DNA of 14,756 nucleotides, taken from contig JANXPS010000214.1 in the NCBI GenBank assembly GCA_025357175.1, forward strand, positions 1-14,756, read 5' to 3'. Source of the DNA: Deltaproteobacteria bacterium. Its GTDB lineage: Bacteria > Desulfobacterota > Deferrimicrobia > Deferrimicrobiales > Deferrimicrobiaceae. Below the pieces are notes generated by a model. It ran no database searches, had not been told where the DNA came from, and was given only the letters and a program-made list of their open reading frames with translations. Position 1 is the first letter of the stretch, and every line of letters begins with the position of its first letter. This document shows positions 1-5,912 of the stretch, piece by piece. The position numbers and the translations under genes are program-made.

Positions 1-837
1 CTCCCCGCCTTCGAGCATGCGGCAGAACCAGTACAGGGCGGCGTCGGGATCGGAGCCGCGCAGGCTCTTGTGCAGCGCCGAGATCAGATTGAAGTGCTCC
101 TCGCCGTCCTTGTCGTACATCAGCGCCTTGCGGCGCAGTGCCTCCTCGGCCACCGCGAGGTCGACCGCCGGCAGCCTGCGGTGGTCCGCGATCGCGACGG
201 CCGCCTCGATCGCGTTGAGTCCGGTCCTCGCGTCGCCGTCCGCCGTTTCGACGATGTGCCGGAGCGCGTCCGGCAGGAGAAACCCCTCCGGCTTGCCAAG
301 CCCGTGAACGGGGTCGGTCAGGCCCCGCACGACGATCGTCCCGATGTCGCCAGCCGAGAGGGGGGAGAGCACGAGCACGCGGCAGCGCGAGAGCAGGGCG
401 TTGCGCACCTCGAACGAAGGATTCTCGGTCGTGGTCCCGAAAAGGGTGACCGTGCCGTCCTCGACGAACGGAAGCAGCGCATCCTGCTGCGCCTTGTTGA
501 ACCGGTGGATCTCGTCGATGAAGAGGATCGAGGGCCGGTCCTCGGTCGAATGGGCCGCCTTCAGATCGGACAGCGCCTCCCGGATTTCCTTGATCCCGGA
601 CAGCACCGCCGAATACGGAAGGAAGCGTGCCCCGGTTTCGGCGGCGATGATGCGTGCGAGCGTCGTCTTGCCGGTTCCGGGCGGTCCCCACAGGATGACC
701 GAGGGGAGCGGACGGGCGGCAAGGACCGAAGAGAGGAACTTCCCTTCGCCGAGCAGGGCATCCTGCCCGATGAATCCGTCGAGCGTCTTGGGGCGCATCC
801 GGTCGGCGAGCGGCGCTTTCATCGCAGGGGTCGTCAT
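1..837 (-). CDS. rarA: Replication-associated recombination protein A (AAA+ ATPase), C-terminus cut by window edge
   Basis: RarA/MgsA is a clamp-loader-like AAA+ ATPase that acts at stalled replication forks. Reading the minus strand from ATG 837 gives 279 codons open to position 1. The N-terminus carries the family's R-P-x-T-L-D-x-F-x-G-Q motif (residues 15-25), then Walker A GPPGTGKT (51-58) and a Walker B with ILFIDEIHRFNK, followed by the sensor-1-like FGTTTENPSFEV. The visible end (CRMLEGGE) lies in the lid/tetramerisation region, so roughly the last 150-170 residues of a usual ~440-residue protein are missing. A Shine-Dalgarno-like AAAGGA lies just upstream of ATG 837. The first two bases of the start codon belong to a 9-bp inverted repeat (836-875). 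The gene is divergent from the small secreted-protein genes. The family call is secure; its partner genes lie outside the window. Confidence 0.95.
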   Translation of the reverse strand, partial: MTTPAMKAPLADRMRPKTLDGFIGQDALLGEGKFLSSVLAARPLPSVILWGPPGTGKTTLARIIAAETGARFLPYSAVLSGIKEIREALSDLKAAHSTEDRPSILFIDEIHRFNKAQQDALLPFVEDGTVTLFGTTTENPSFEVRNALLSRCRVLVLSPLSAGDIGTIVVRGLTDPVHGLGKPEGFLLPDALRHIVETADGDARTGLNAIEAAVAIADHRRLPAVDLAVAEEALRRKALMYDKDGEEHFNLISALHKSLRGSDPDAALYWFCRMLEGGE

Positions 838-875
838 GGGAAATCCTTTCGAGGGTAACGAACAGTATTTCCCAT
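836..875. repeat. Perfect 9-bp inverted repeat over the rarA start region
   Basis: ATGGGAAAT at 836-844 and ATTTCCCAT at 867-875 are exact reverse complements separated by 22 bases. The left arm includes two bases of the rarA start codon. The spacer holds its Shine-Dalgarno sequence. It could be an RNA hairpin that hides the start codon, or a DNA operator overlapping the candidate -10 element. Which of these applies depends on where rarA transcription starts. Confidence 0.6.
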
Positions 876-892
876 CGGGATCCGATTGTAAA
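864..892 (-). promoter_or_regulatory. Candidate sigma70-type promoter for rarA
   Basis: On the minus strand a -35-like TTTACA (complement of 887-892, 5 of 6 to consensus) is followed after 17 bases by AATACT (complement of 864-869, 4 of 6). This would start transcription near 857, about 20 bases before the rarA ATG. It is a motif match by eye only. The -10 element overlaps one arm of the inverted repeat at 836-875. Confidence 0.35.
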
Positions 893-973
893 ACCCGCCC
901 GGCGATAATTTCGGAACCCGGGGGAGGGCAACCGCATCGTAAGTGCGTAAATGGGATCAATACGACAAACGGG

Positions 974-983
974 CAATCCCGCA
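974..983 (+). repeat. CAATCCCGCA, copy 1, upstream of the first small secreted-protein gene
   Basis: The 10-mer CAATCCCGCA lies 39 bases before ATG 1023. An identical 10-mer (1419-1428) lies 37 bases before the paralogue's ATG at 1466. In both cases a GGGAT stands a short way upstream and could pair with ATCCC. The likely explanation is that the gene duplication included the leader, or that both copies keep a shared regulatory site. Confidence 0.5.
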
Positions 984-1006
984 TACGCAACGTCCGGCGT
1001 TCGGGT

Positions 1007-1014
1007 AAAGGAGG
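1007..1014 (+). promoter_or_regulatory. Shine-Dalgarno AAAGGAGG deciding the start of the first small gene
   Basis: AAAGGAGG is close to the ideal anti-16S complement. It stands 8 bases before ATG 1023 but only 2 bases before ATG 1017. This favours the 1023 start, and a longer reading from 951 would place the site inside the coding region. Confidence 0.75.
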
Positions 1015-1022
1015 AAATGATC

Positions 1023-1376
1023 ATGAGAGCGAAATATATCGTTATCTGGTTGGCGGCCGGCATGATGCTGGTACTTGTATCCGGGGCCGCGATGGCATGC
1101 GGACAGTCCGCATCATCGGGAAGCGGGATGAGTCAGGCGTCGCGCCTCCTGGCCGAGAGCGGGTACGACTCCAACGAGAGCGTGGGGACCGGCACGATCG
1201 ACGAATCGGGCAAGGACGGGGCGGTGGCGGCACCGGATGAATCCGGACCGGTTCCCTCCGACAGCGACCGGGTCGAACCGCACGACGGCATGGGAACGGG
1301 AACGATGGACGATTCCGGGAATACGGTTCCCGCACCGGCGATCGAGCCTCGTCCGGGTTATGACGACGCCCAGTAG
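1023..1376 (+). CDS. Small exported acidic repeat protein, copy 1 (function unknown)
   Basis: A 117-residue protein that I do not assign to any known family. Residues 1-25 look like a signal peptide: MRAK, a hydrophobic stretch, then AMA before Cys26. Cleavage after AMA is plausible. The adjacent Cys makes a lipoprotein possible, though the preceding residues are not a standard lipobox. The mature part is rich in Asp, Glu, Ser and Gly and contains two copies of one unit: NESVGTGTIDESG (51-63) and HDGMGTGTMDDSG (87-99). It ends with IEPRPGYDDAQ. The next gene encodes a paralogue with the same core and tail. The start at 1023 is chosen from the strong Shine-Dalgarno; the open frame extends back to 951. 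The gene is real on signal peptide, ribosome site and conserved paralogue; the role is unknown. Confidence 0.8.
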   Translation: MRAKYIVIWLAAGMMLVLVSGAAMACGQSASSGSGMSQASRLLAESGYDSNESVGTGTIDESGKDGAVAAPDESGPVPSDSDRVEPHDGMGTGTMDDSGNTVPAPAIEPRPGYDDAQ

Positions 1377-1418
1377 CAACGGGCGTCCGGGATTTGGTAG
1401 GCCAGTCAACGCATCGGT

Positions 1419-1428
1419 CAATCCCGCA
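1419..1428 (+). repeat. CAATCCCGCA, copy 2, upstream of the second small secreted-protein gene
   Basis: Identical to the 10-mer at 974-983 and at nearly the same distance from the start codon (37 versus 39 bases). It lies in the 89-base gap between the two paralogues, which holds no other clear feature and no evident terminator. Confidence 0.5.
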
Positions 1429-1465
1429 AAAGGTTTAATCAGCGGGGAAAGCAGAGGAAAAGGCC

Positions 1466-1810
1466 ATGAAGACCAAAAATATAATGGGAATGCTGGCAAT
1501 CGGAATCATGATCGCCGTCTTTACAGGATTTGCGGTCGCGTCCGACAGGGTCGGAACAACCGGAAGCATGGGGTCGATCATTCTTGCGGACAACGGTGTC
1601 GACCCGAGCGACGCCATCGGTACGGGCCTGATGCCTTCGGCGGATAGCAACAGCGCCGTCGATTCTTCGGGTGAATCCGTAAACATTCCTGCCGACAGCG
1701 AACATTCCGGACCGAACGAAAGTCTGGGGACCGGCTCGATGGACGATTCGGGAAACAGTTTCATCACGCCCTTGGGCGTCGATCCGAGGCCCGGGTATGA
1801 CGGCCAGTAG
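1466..1810 (+). CDS. Small exported acidic repeat protein, copy 2 (function unknown)
   Basis: A 114-residue paralogue of the preceding gene. MKTKN plus a hydrophobic run (6-25) ending AVA form a signal peptide with likely cleavage before Ser26. Unlike copy 1, there is no Cys after the cleavage site or anywhere in the mature protein. Two repeat units are visible: a degenerate PSDAIGTGLMPSAD (47-60) and a well-kept PNESLGTGSMDDSGN (83-97). The tail is VDPRPGYDGQ, matching copy 1's EPRPGYDDAQ. The mature chain is strongly acidic and rich in Ser and Gly, so it is probably flexible; the Asp/Gly-rich units could bind cations, but this is a guess. A GAGGAAAAGG stretch upstream serves as ribosome site. 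A Rho-independent terminator follows at 1843-1882. I recognise no database family. Confidence 0.8.
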   Translation: MKTKNIMGMLAIGIMIAVFTGFAVASDRVGTTGSMGSIILADNGVDPSDAIGTGLMPSADSNSAVDSSGESVNIPADSEHSGPNESLGTGSMDDSGNSFITPLGVDPRPGYDGQ

Positions 1811-1819
1811 ACGACGGTC

Positions 1820-2845
1820 ATGACGTCGGATTCCACCCACGGAAACCGGGAGGCGGTTGACACGACCTCCCGGTTTTCATTTGTCGATGCGCGATGGTTG
1901 CTTTGCGCGCTTTTAGTGTTAGTCCCGTTCGCGTCGCCTCCTGGCCCCAACATCGCGAACGCGTCGGAGACTGTTGGAGCCGCGTGCCGCGTCGATTTCA
2001 ATCCACCCCCTCCCTTGCCGGATCCTTCCGCCTCCCTCGAAGAGACGTTGCTGGCGCTGAGCGAGCGGGGCTGCAAGGAAATATCCGGCCGGGAGTTCGG
2101 GCGCGCCGCCGTGAAATCCGGTTTGTCGCGCATGGCCGGACGCGTCGAGTCGCTGATCGGCGGCGATCGCGAACCGCACAAGGCGCTGGCTGCGATCGGC
2201 CGCGTCGTTTACCAGGAAGAAAAATTCGTATACGACGGCGCGGGAACCGACGACGATTTGTACATGCTCGACCGGGTGATCGAGCGCAAGCGGGGGAACT
2301 GTCTCGGGCTGACGCTGCTTTACGCCATGATCGGCGAACGGATCGGGCTGCCGCTGACGGGCAGCTATATACCGGGTCACATTTTCGTGCGCTACGATTC
2401 CGGCGCTGTCCGGATCAACGTCGAAACGTCGCGGTACGGCGATGAGCTCAGCGATGCCGAGTACCGGCGCGTATTCAAGCTCGAGGATGACCGTCCCTAT
2501 CTGCGCACCCTCGACAAGAAGGGGATCGCCGCCGTGTTCATCAAGACCGTGGGCGCAAGCTGCTCCTGTGGCCGGAAGGACGAGGCATCGCTCAGGCTTT
2601 ACGACGAGGCCAGCCGCCTGTATCCCGAACTCGCCGATATCCATTTCAATACCGGCGTGTCTCTCCAGCGAACCGGCCGTCCGAAAGAGGCCGCCGAGGA
2701 ATACCGGAAATGCCTGGCGCTGGATCCGGGCCTCTCGGTTGCACAAAAAAAACTCGATTCCGCGGCGATGATAGAGGCCGAAAGCTGCGACCTCCGGAGA
2801 GCGCCGCCGGGCACGGGCGAGGATAACGGGGCGTGGGACCGCTGA
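1820..2845 (+). CDS. SirB1-like transglutaminase-fold protein with TPR region, probably exported
   Basis: The protein resembles the SirB1/transglutaminase-like group (Transglut_core2 type). RGNCLGLTLLYAMIGERIGLP holds a candidate nucleophile Cys161, PGHIFVRY holds His187, and NVETS (Glu202) follows; together these could form a papain-like triad. Residues ~250-320 look like TPR helices, with FNTGVSLQRTGRPKEAAEEY and KCLALDPG. Residues 26-38 are hydrophobic (WLLCALLVLVPFA) and end near ANA48, a plausible signal peptide or anchor, which is unusual for SirB1 relatives. The N-terminus is doubtful: from ATG 1820 the first 25 codons overlap a terminator hairpin (1843-1882) and lack a good ribosome site. 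In-frame TTG 1898 or GTG 1916 are alternatives. A terminator follows the stop at once. Catalytic activity is unproven; some relatives are non-enzymatic. Confidence 0.75.
   Translation: MTSDSTHGNREAVDTTSRFSFVDARWLLCALLVLVPFASPPGPNIANASETVGAACRVDFNPPPPLPDPSASLEETLLALSERGCKEISGREFGRAAVKSGLSRMAGRVESLIGGDREPHKALAAIGRVVYQEEKFVYDGAGTDDDLYMLDRVIERKRGNCLGLTLLYAMIGERIGLPLTGSYIPGHIFVRYDSGAVRINVETSRYGDELSDAEYRRVFKLEDDRPYLRTLDKKGIAAVFIKTVGASCSCGRKDEASLRLYDEASRLYPELADIHFNTGVSLQRTGRPKEAAEEYRKCLALDPGLSVAQKKLDSAAMIEAESCDLRRAPPGTGEDNGAWDR
1843..1882 (+). terminator. Rho-independent terminator after the tandem small genes
   Basis: AAACCGGGAGG (1843-1853) pairs perfectly with CCTCCCGGTTT (1866-1876) across a 12-base loop, and a T-rich run TTTTCATTT follows. 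An 11-bp perfect stem with a T tract lies 33 bases after the stop of the second small gene. It falls inside the first codons of the longest reading of the next gene, so it either marks that start as wrong or acts as an attenuator. Confidence 0.8.
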
Positions 2846-2849
2846 CTCC

Positions 2850-2877
2850 GGGGAAGTTCGCTTTCCCTTTTTCTTTT
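2850..2877 (+). terminator. Rho-independent terminator after the SirB1-like gene
   Basis: GGGGAAG (2850-2856), loop TTCG, then CTTTCCC (2861-2867) form a 7-bp stem with one G-T pair, followed by TTTTTCTTTT. It begins 5 bases after the stop codon at 2845 and ends 23 bases before the nadK start. Confidence 0.8.
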
Positions 2878-2900
2878 CCGTGGGTTATCCTGTCCACTCC

Positions 2901-3755
2901 ATGAAATGCGCAGGCATCATCGCCAAGCACACAGACCCGCGGGCGGGCAAGATCGTCAACGATCTCGTCGACTGGCTTACCGAGCGGGGGAGACGCTCCG
3001 TGCTCGACCGGGAAACCGCCACGGCGGCAGGTCGAACCGACGGAATCGTGCGTGCGAAGCTTCCGGCCGAGTGCGACTTCCTGATCGTCATCGGGGGGGA
3101 CGGGACGCTGCTTTCCGCGGCGCGCGTGGTCGGCATGACCGGCAAGCCGATCCTCGGGGTCAACCTCGGATCGCTCGGCTTCATGACGGCCATCACGATC
3201 GAAGAACTTTACCCGGTCCTCGAGCGGATCTTCAACTACGACATCGAATACGACGAGCGGATGATGCTGGTGGCGCACGTCCACCGGCTCGGCGAGCGCG
3301 TCGCCAATTACACGGTCCTGAACGACGTCGTCATCAACAAGGGAGCGCTCGCGAAGATCATCGAAATCGAGACGACGCTGGGCGACACCTACCTGACGAC
3401 CTACCGCGCCGACGGCCTGATCATCTCGACACCGACCGGTTCCACGGGCTACTCGCTCGCGGCCCAGGGCCCCATCGTCTACCCGACGCTGCGCACCATA
3501 ATTCTCACGCCGATCTGCCCGCACATGCTGACAAACCGGCCGCTGGTCGTTCCCGAGGACATGGTCGTCCGCGCCGAACTCAAGGCGAAAGAGACCGACG
3601 TCTGCCTGACGATCGACGGGCAGGTGGGTTTCGGGCTTCGCGAAGGCGACATCATCGAAGTCAAGAAAGCCGAGCTTCCGCTCAGATTCATCCGCTCCCC
3701 GTTCAAGGATTACTTCGCCGTCCTCCGGACCAAGCTCAAGTGGGGAGAGCGGTAA
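2901..3755 (+). CDS. nadK: NAD kinase (ATP-NAD kinase)
   Basis: Phosphorylates NAD to NADP in the cytosol, the only route to NADP in most bacteria. From ATG 2901 the protein has 284 residues, normal for bacterial NadK. Visible motifs are GGDGT (65-69, with the metal/substrate Asp67), LGSLGF soon after, LNDVVI, DGLIISTPTGSTGYSLAA (171 onward) and ICPHMLTNRPLV. All are family signatures. No Shine-Dalgarno sequence precedes ATG 2901; an in-frame GTG at 2880 is possible but also lacks one and would start within the terminator's T-run. A terminator ends 23 bases upstream, so nadK probably has its own promoter and a very short or absent leader. recN follows after 13 bases and is likely co-transcribed. 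Confidence 0.95.
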   Translation: MKCAGIIAKHTDPRAGKIVNDLVDWLTERGRRSVLDRETATAAGRTDGIVRAKLPAECDFLIVIGGDGTLLSAARVVGMTGKPILGVNLGSLGFMTAITIEELYPVLERIFNYDIEYDERMMLVAHVHRLGERVANYTVLNDVVINKGALAKIIEIETTLGDTYLTTYRADGLIISTPTGSTGYSLAAQGPIVYPTLRTIILTPICPHMLTNRPLVVPEDMVVRAELKAKETDVCLTIDGQVGFGLREGDIIEVKKAELPLRFIRSPFKDYFAVLRTKLKWGER

Positions 3756-3768
3756 TTCTCCGATTGCC

Positions 3769-5448
3769 ATGTTGATCGAACTCTCCGTCCGCAACCTTGC
3801 CGTTTTCGAAGACGTCAGCGTACTCTTCGTTCCCGGGTTCAACGTGGTGACGGGCGAAACGGGCGCGGGCAAGTCGGTCCTCGTCGAGGCGATACGCCTT
3901 GCGATGGGCGAGAAAGGAGATCCGCAGGCGATCCGTGCGGGGGAGGCCGAGGCCGAGGTGACCGCGATGTTCGACCTCACGGGACGCCCCGAACTGCGCG
4001 AGGCATTCGAGGAAGCGGGCCTCCCGTGGGAAGACGAACTGGTGCTGCGCCGCGTCGTGCCGGCCTCGGGCCGGAGCCGGGCGTGGCTCAACGGACGCCC
4101 CGCGGCGCAAGCGGCCATCGCGGCGGTTTCCCCCCTGCTCGTCGAGATGGTCAGTCAGCACAGTGTCCCGCTCCTGTTGTCCAGGCCGGCCGCGCTGGCG
4201 GCGATCGATGCGTTCGCAGGCACCCTCGAGCTGGCCGCCGATGTCCGCCGGGCCTATCGCCACATCAGCGCACTCCGTCGTGAGGTGGAAGAGGCGGCCG
4301 TTCGCAGCGCCACGGCTCGCGACCGGATCGAGGGTCTCGATTTCCGGATCGCCGAACTGGTCAAGGCCGGCCTCGTGCCGGGAGAGTCCGACCGGATCGC
4401 CGCCGAGCTTGCATTGCTTAAAAGCGGCGAGAAGGTGATGGTCGCCCTGGGCGGAGCGGAGGATGCGCTGACCGATTCCGAGCGGGGCGCCGGTCCCGCG
4501 CTCGCATTCGCCGCCGCCCGACTCCGTGAATGTTCCGCGGCCGATCCCCGGATGTCGGGCCTGGTCGACCGGGTTTTATCCCTCAGGACCGAGGTCGACG
4601 AACTCGCACGCGATATCGCCGCTGAGGCCCGCGGGATCGACGTATCGCCGTCGAGCCGGGAGCGTCTCGAGGATCGCCTGAGCGAATTGCGTCGTCTCGA
4701 ACGAAAATATTCGATGGATACCGCCGCGTTGATCGCCCACCTCGAGGCGTTGCGCGCCGAACGAGACGGCCTCGACGCCGCGCTCGAGGACGAGAAGCGA
4801 TTGCGGGAATCCCAGTCGCGGGAGGAAAAGGCCGCGCTGCGCGTCGCCGTTTCGCTCGGCGAGGCGCGCGCCGCCGCCGCCGGACCGATGTCGCTCGCGG
4901 CCGAAGCCGAACTGGAAAAGGTGGATCTCCCGGGTGCGCGCCTGCGCGCGGAAGTCGTGTCGCGGGAACCCGTTGCGGCCTCGCTGTCCGCGTCCGGTCT
5001 CGACGAGGCCGAACTGCTCTTCTGCGCCAACGCGGGGCAGGAGCTTCGTCCGCTCGCGCAGGTCGCGTCAGGCGGCGAACTCTCGCGTGTCATGCTCGCC
5101 CTTCGCAACGGCGCCGCGCGCCTGCAAGGCCGCCGCACGGTGGTTTTCGACGAAATCGACAACGGGATCGGCGGCAAGGTGGCCGAACGGGTCGGTGCGC
5201 GCCTCAAGGCGCTCGCGGTGGGCACCCAGGTCCTCTGCGTCACCCACCTGCCCCAGGTGGCCGCTTTCGCCGATGCCCATCTGCTCGTGTGCAAGGAAAC
5301 GGCGGATGGCGGCGTCACGACGAGGGTGAAACCGCTGGGGAAACAGGATAGGATTAACGAACTGGCCCGGATGGTGTCGGGAGCCGAGGTGACCGCCGAG
5401 GCACGGGCGCACGCGCGGGAACTGATCGGGAAAGCGGGGGAAACATGA
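3769..5448 (+). CDS. recN: DNA repair protein RecN (SMC-like ATPase)
   Basis: RecN is a cohesin/SMC-like ATPase that gathers broken DNA ends during double-strand break repair. At 559 residues it matches the usual ~555. Order of motifs: Walker A GETGAGKS (29-36); a QH-containing segment near residue 130; a coiled-coil middle rich in Glu, Arg, Leu and Ala (about 160-390); ABC signature ASGGELSRVML (433-443); Walker B TVVFDEID (457-464) with D-loop; and switch His in VTHLPQVAAFAD (His493). The usual IHGQH segment reads EMVSQHSVP here, keeping only QH. ATG 3769 follows nadK by 13 bases. Its stop TGA overlaps the next gene's ATG (ATGA). No LexA-type site was identified upstream, and expression with nadK is likely. 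Confidence 0.95.
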   Translation: MLIELSVRNLAVFEDVSVLFVPGFNVVTGETGAGKSVLVEAIRLAMGEKGDPQAIRAGEAEAEVTAMFDLTGRPELREAFEEAGLPWEDELVLRRVVPASGRSRAWLNGRPAAQAAIAAVSPLLVEMVSQHSVPLLLSRPAALAAIDAFAGTLELAADVRRAYRHISALRREVEEAAVRSATARDRIEGLDFRIAELVKAGLVPGESDRIAAELALLKSGEKVMVALGGAEDALTDSERGAGPALAFAAARLRECSAADPRMSGLVDRVLSLRTEVDELARDIAAEARGIDVSPSSRERLEDRLSELRRLERKYSMDTAALIAHLEALRAERDGLDAALEDEKRLRESQSREEKAALRVAVSLGEARAAAAGPMSLAAEAELEKVDLPGARLRAEVVSREPVAASLSASGLDEAELLFCANAGQELRPLAQVASGGELSRVMLALRNGAARLQGRRTVVFDEIDNGIGGKVAERVGARLKALAVGTQVLCVTHLPQVAAFADAHLLVCKETADGGVTTRVKPLGKQDRINELARMVSGAEVTAEARAHARELIGKAGET

Positions 5449-5912
5449 TTCGCAAGGCTAGAATAGGCGATGTCAAGGCCATCCAGAAACTGGTCGGCGA
5501 CTATGCCCGCAAAGGCGACATGCTGCCCCGGTCCCTCAGCGAGATCTACGAAAACCTGCGCGACTACGTCGTCTACGTCGACGACAACGACGGCCCCCCG
5601 CTCGGTTCCGCCGCCCTCCACATCATGTGGGACAACCTCGCAGAGGTCCGGTCGCTCGCGGTCGCGGACGACATCGGCCGCAAGGGCGTCGGGACGCAGC
5701 TCGTCGAAGCATGCACCTCCGAGGCGATCCTTCTCGGCATCACCAAGGTGTTCGCATTGACCTACAAGCCGGCCTTTTTCGAAAAACTCGGTTTCAGGCA
5801 GGTCGACAAGGCGGAACTTCCGCACAAGATCTGGACCGACTGCCTGAAATGCTCCAAGTTCCCGGACTGCGACGAAATCGCGCTTGTCGCCGATTTTTCG
5901 GGGAAAAAATAG
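5445..5912 (+). CDS. GNAT-family N-acetyltransferase, ArgA-like (putative short N-acetylglutamate synthase)
   Basis: A 155-residue single-domain GNAT enzyme that transfers acetyl from acetyl-CoA to an amine. Its layout resembles the short ArgA type (for example the mycobacterial form): RKARIGDVKAIQKLV at the start, ALHIMWDNLAEVRSLAV (57-73), a CoA-loop GRKGVGTQLVEA (78-89) in which the usual Arg/Gln at the first position is Gly, and VFALTYKPAFFEKLGF (102-117). If ArgA-like, it would make N-acetylglutamate, the first step of arginine synthesis. The C-terminus adds DCLKCSKFPDCDE with Cys133, Cys136 and Cys142, a possible metal site. The start overlaps recN by 4 bases and the stop overlaps the next GTG by 1, implying translational coupling. 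No arginine gene is adjacent, so the substrate is unproven. Confidence 0.85.
   Translation: MIRKARIGDVKAIQKLVGDYARKGDMLPRSLSEIYENLRDYVVYVDDNDGPPLGSAALHIMWDNLAEVRSLAVADDIGRKGVGTQLVEACTSEAILLGITKVFALTYKPAFFEKLGFRQVDKAELPHKIWTDCLKCSKFPDCDEIALVADFSGKK

Noticed and set aside
904..909. GATAAT as -10 for the first small secreted-protein gene
   Set aside because: No -35-like hexamer at a 16-18 base spacing; the leader to ATG 1023 would be over 100 bases, so the match is too weak to annotate.
1894..2445. ATG 1894 frame as a start for the SirB1-like gene
   Set aside because: It is out of frame with the conserved Cys/His motifs and gives an Arg-rich translation without homology.
2646..4118. Long minus-strand open frame over nadK and recN
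   Set aside because: Arg/Asp/Ala-rich shadow of two clearly recognisable plus-strand genes; GC-rich codon bias opens the opposite frame and no domain is recognisable.
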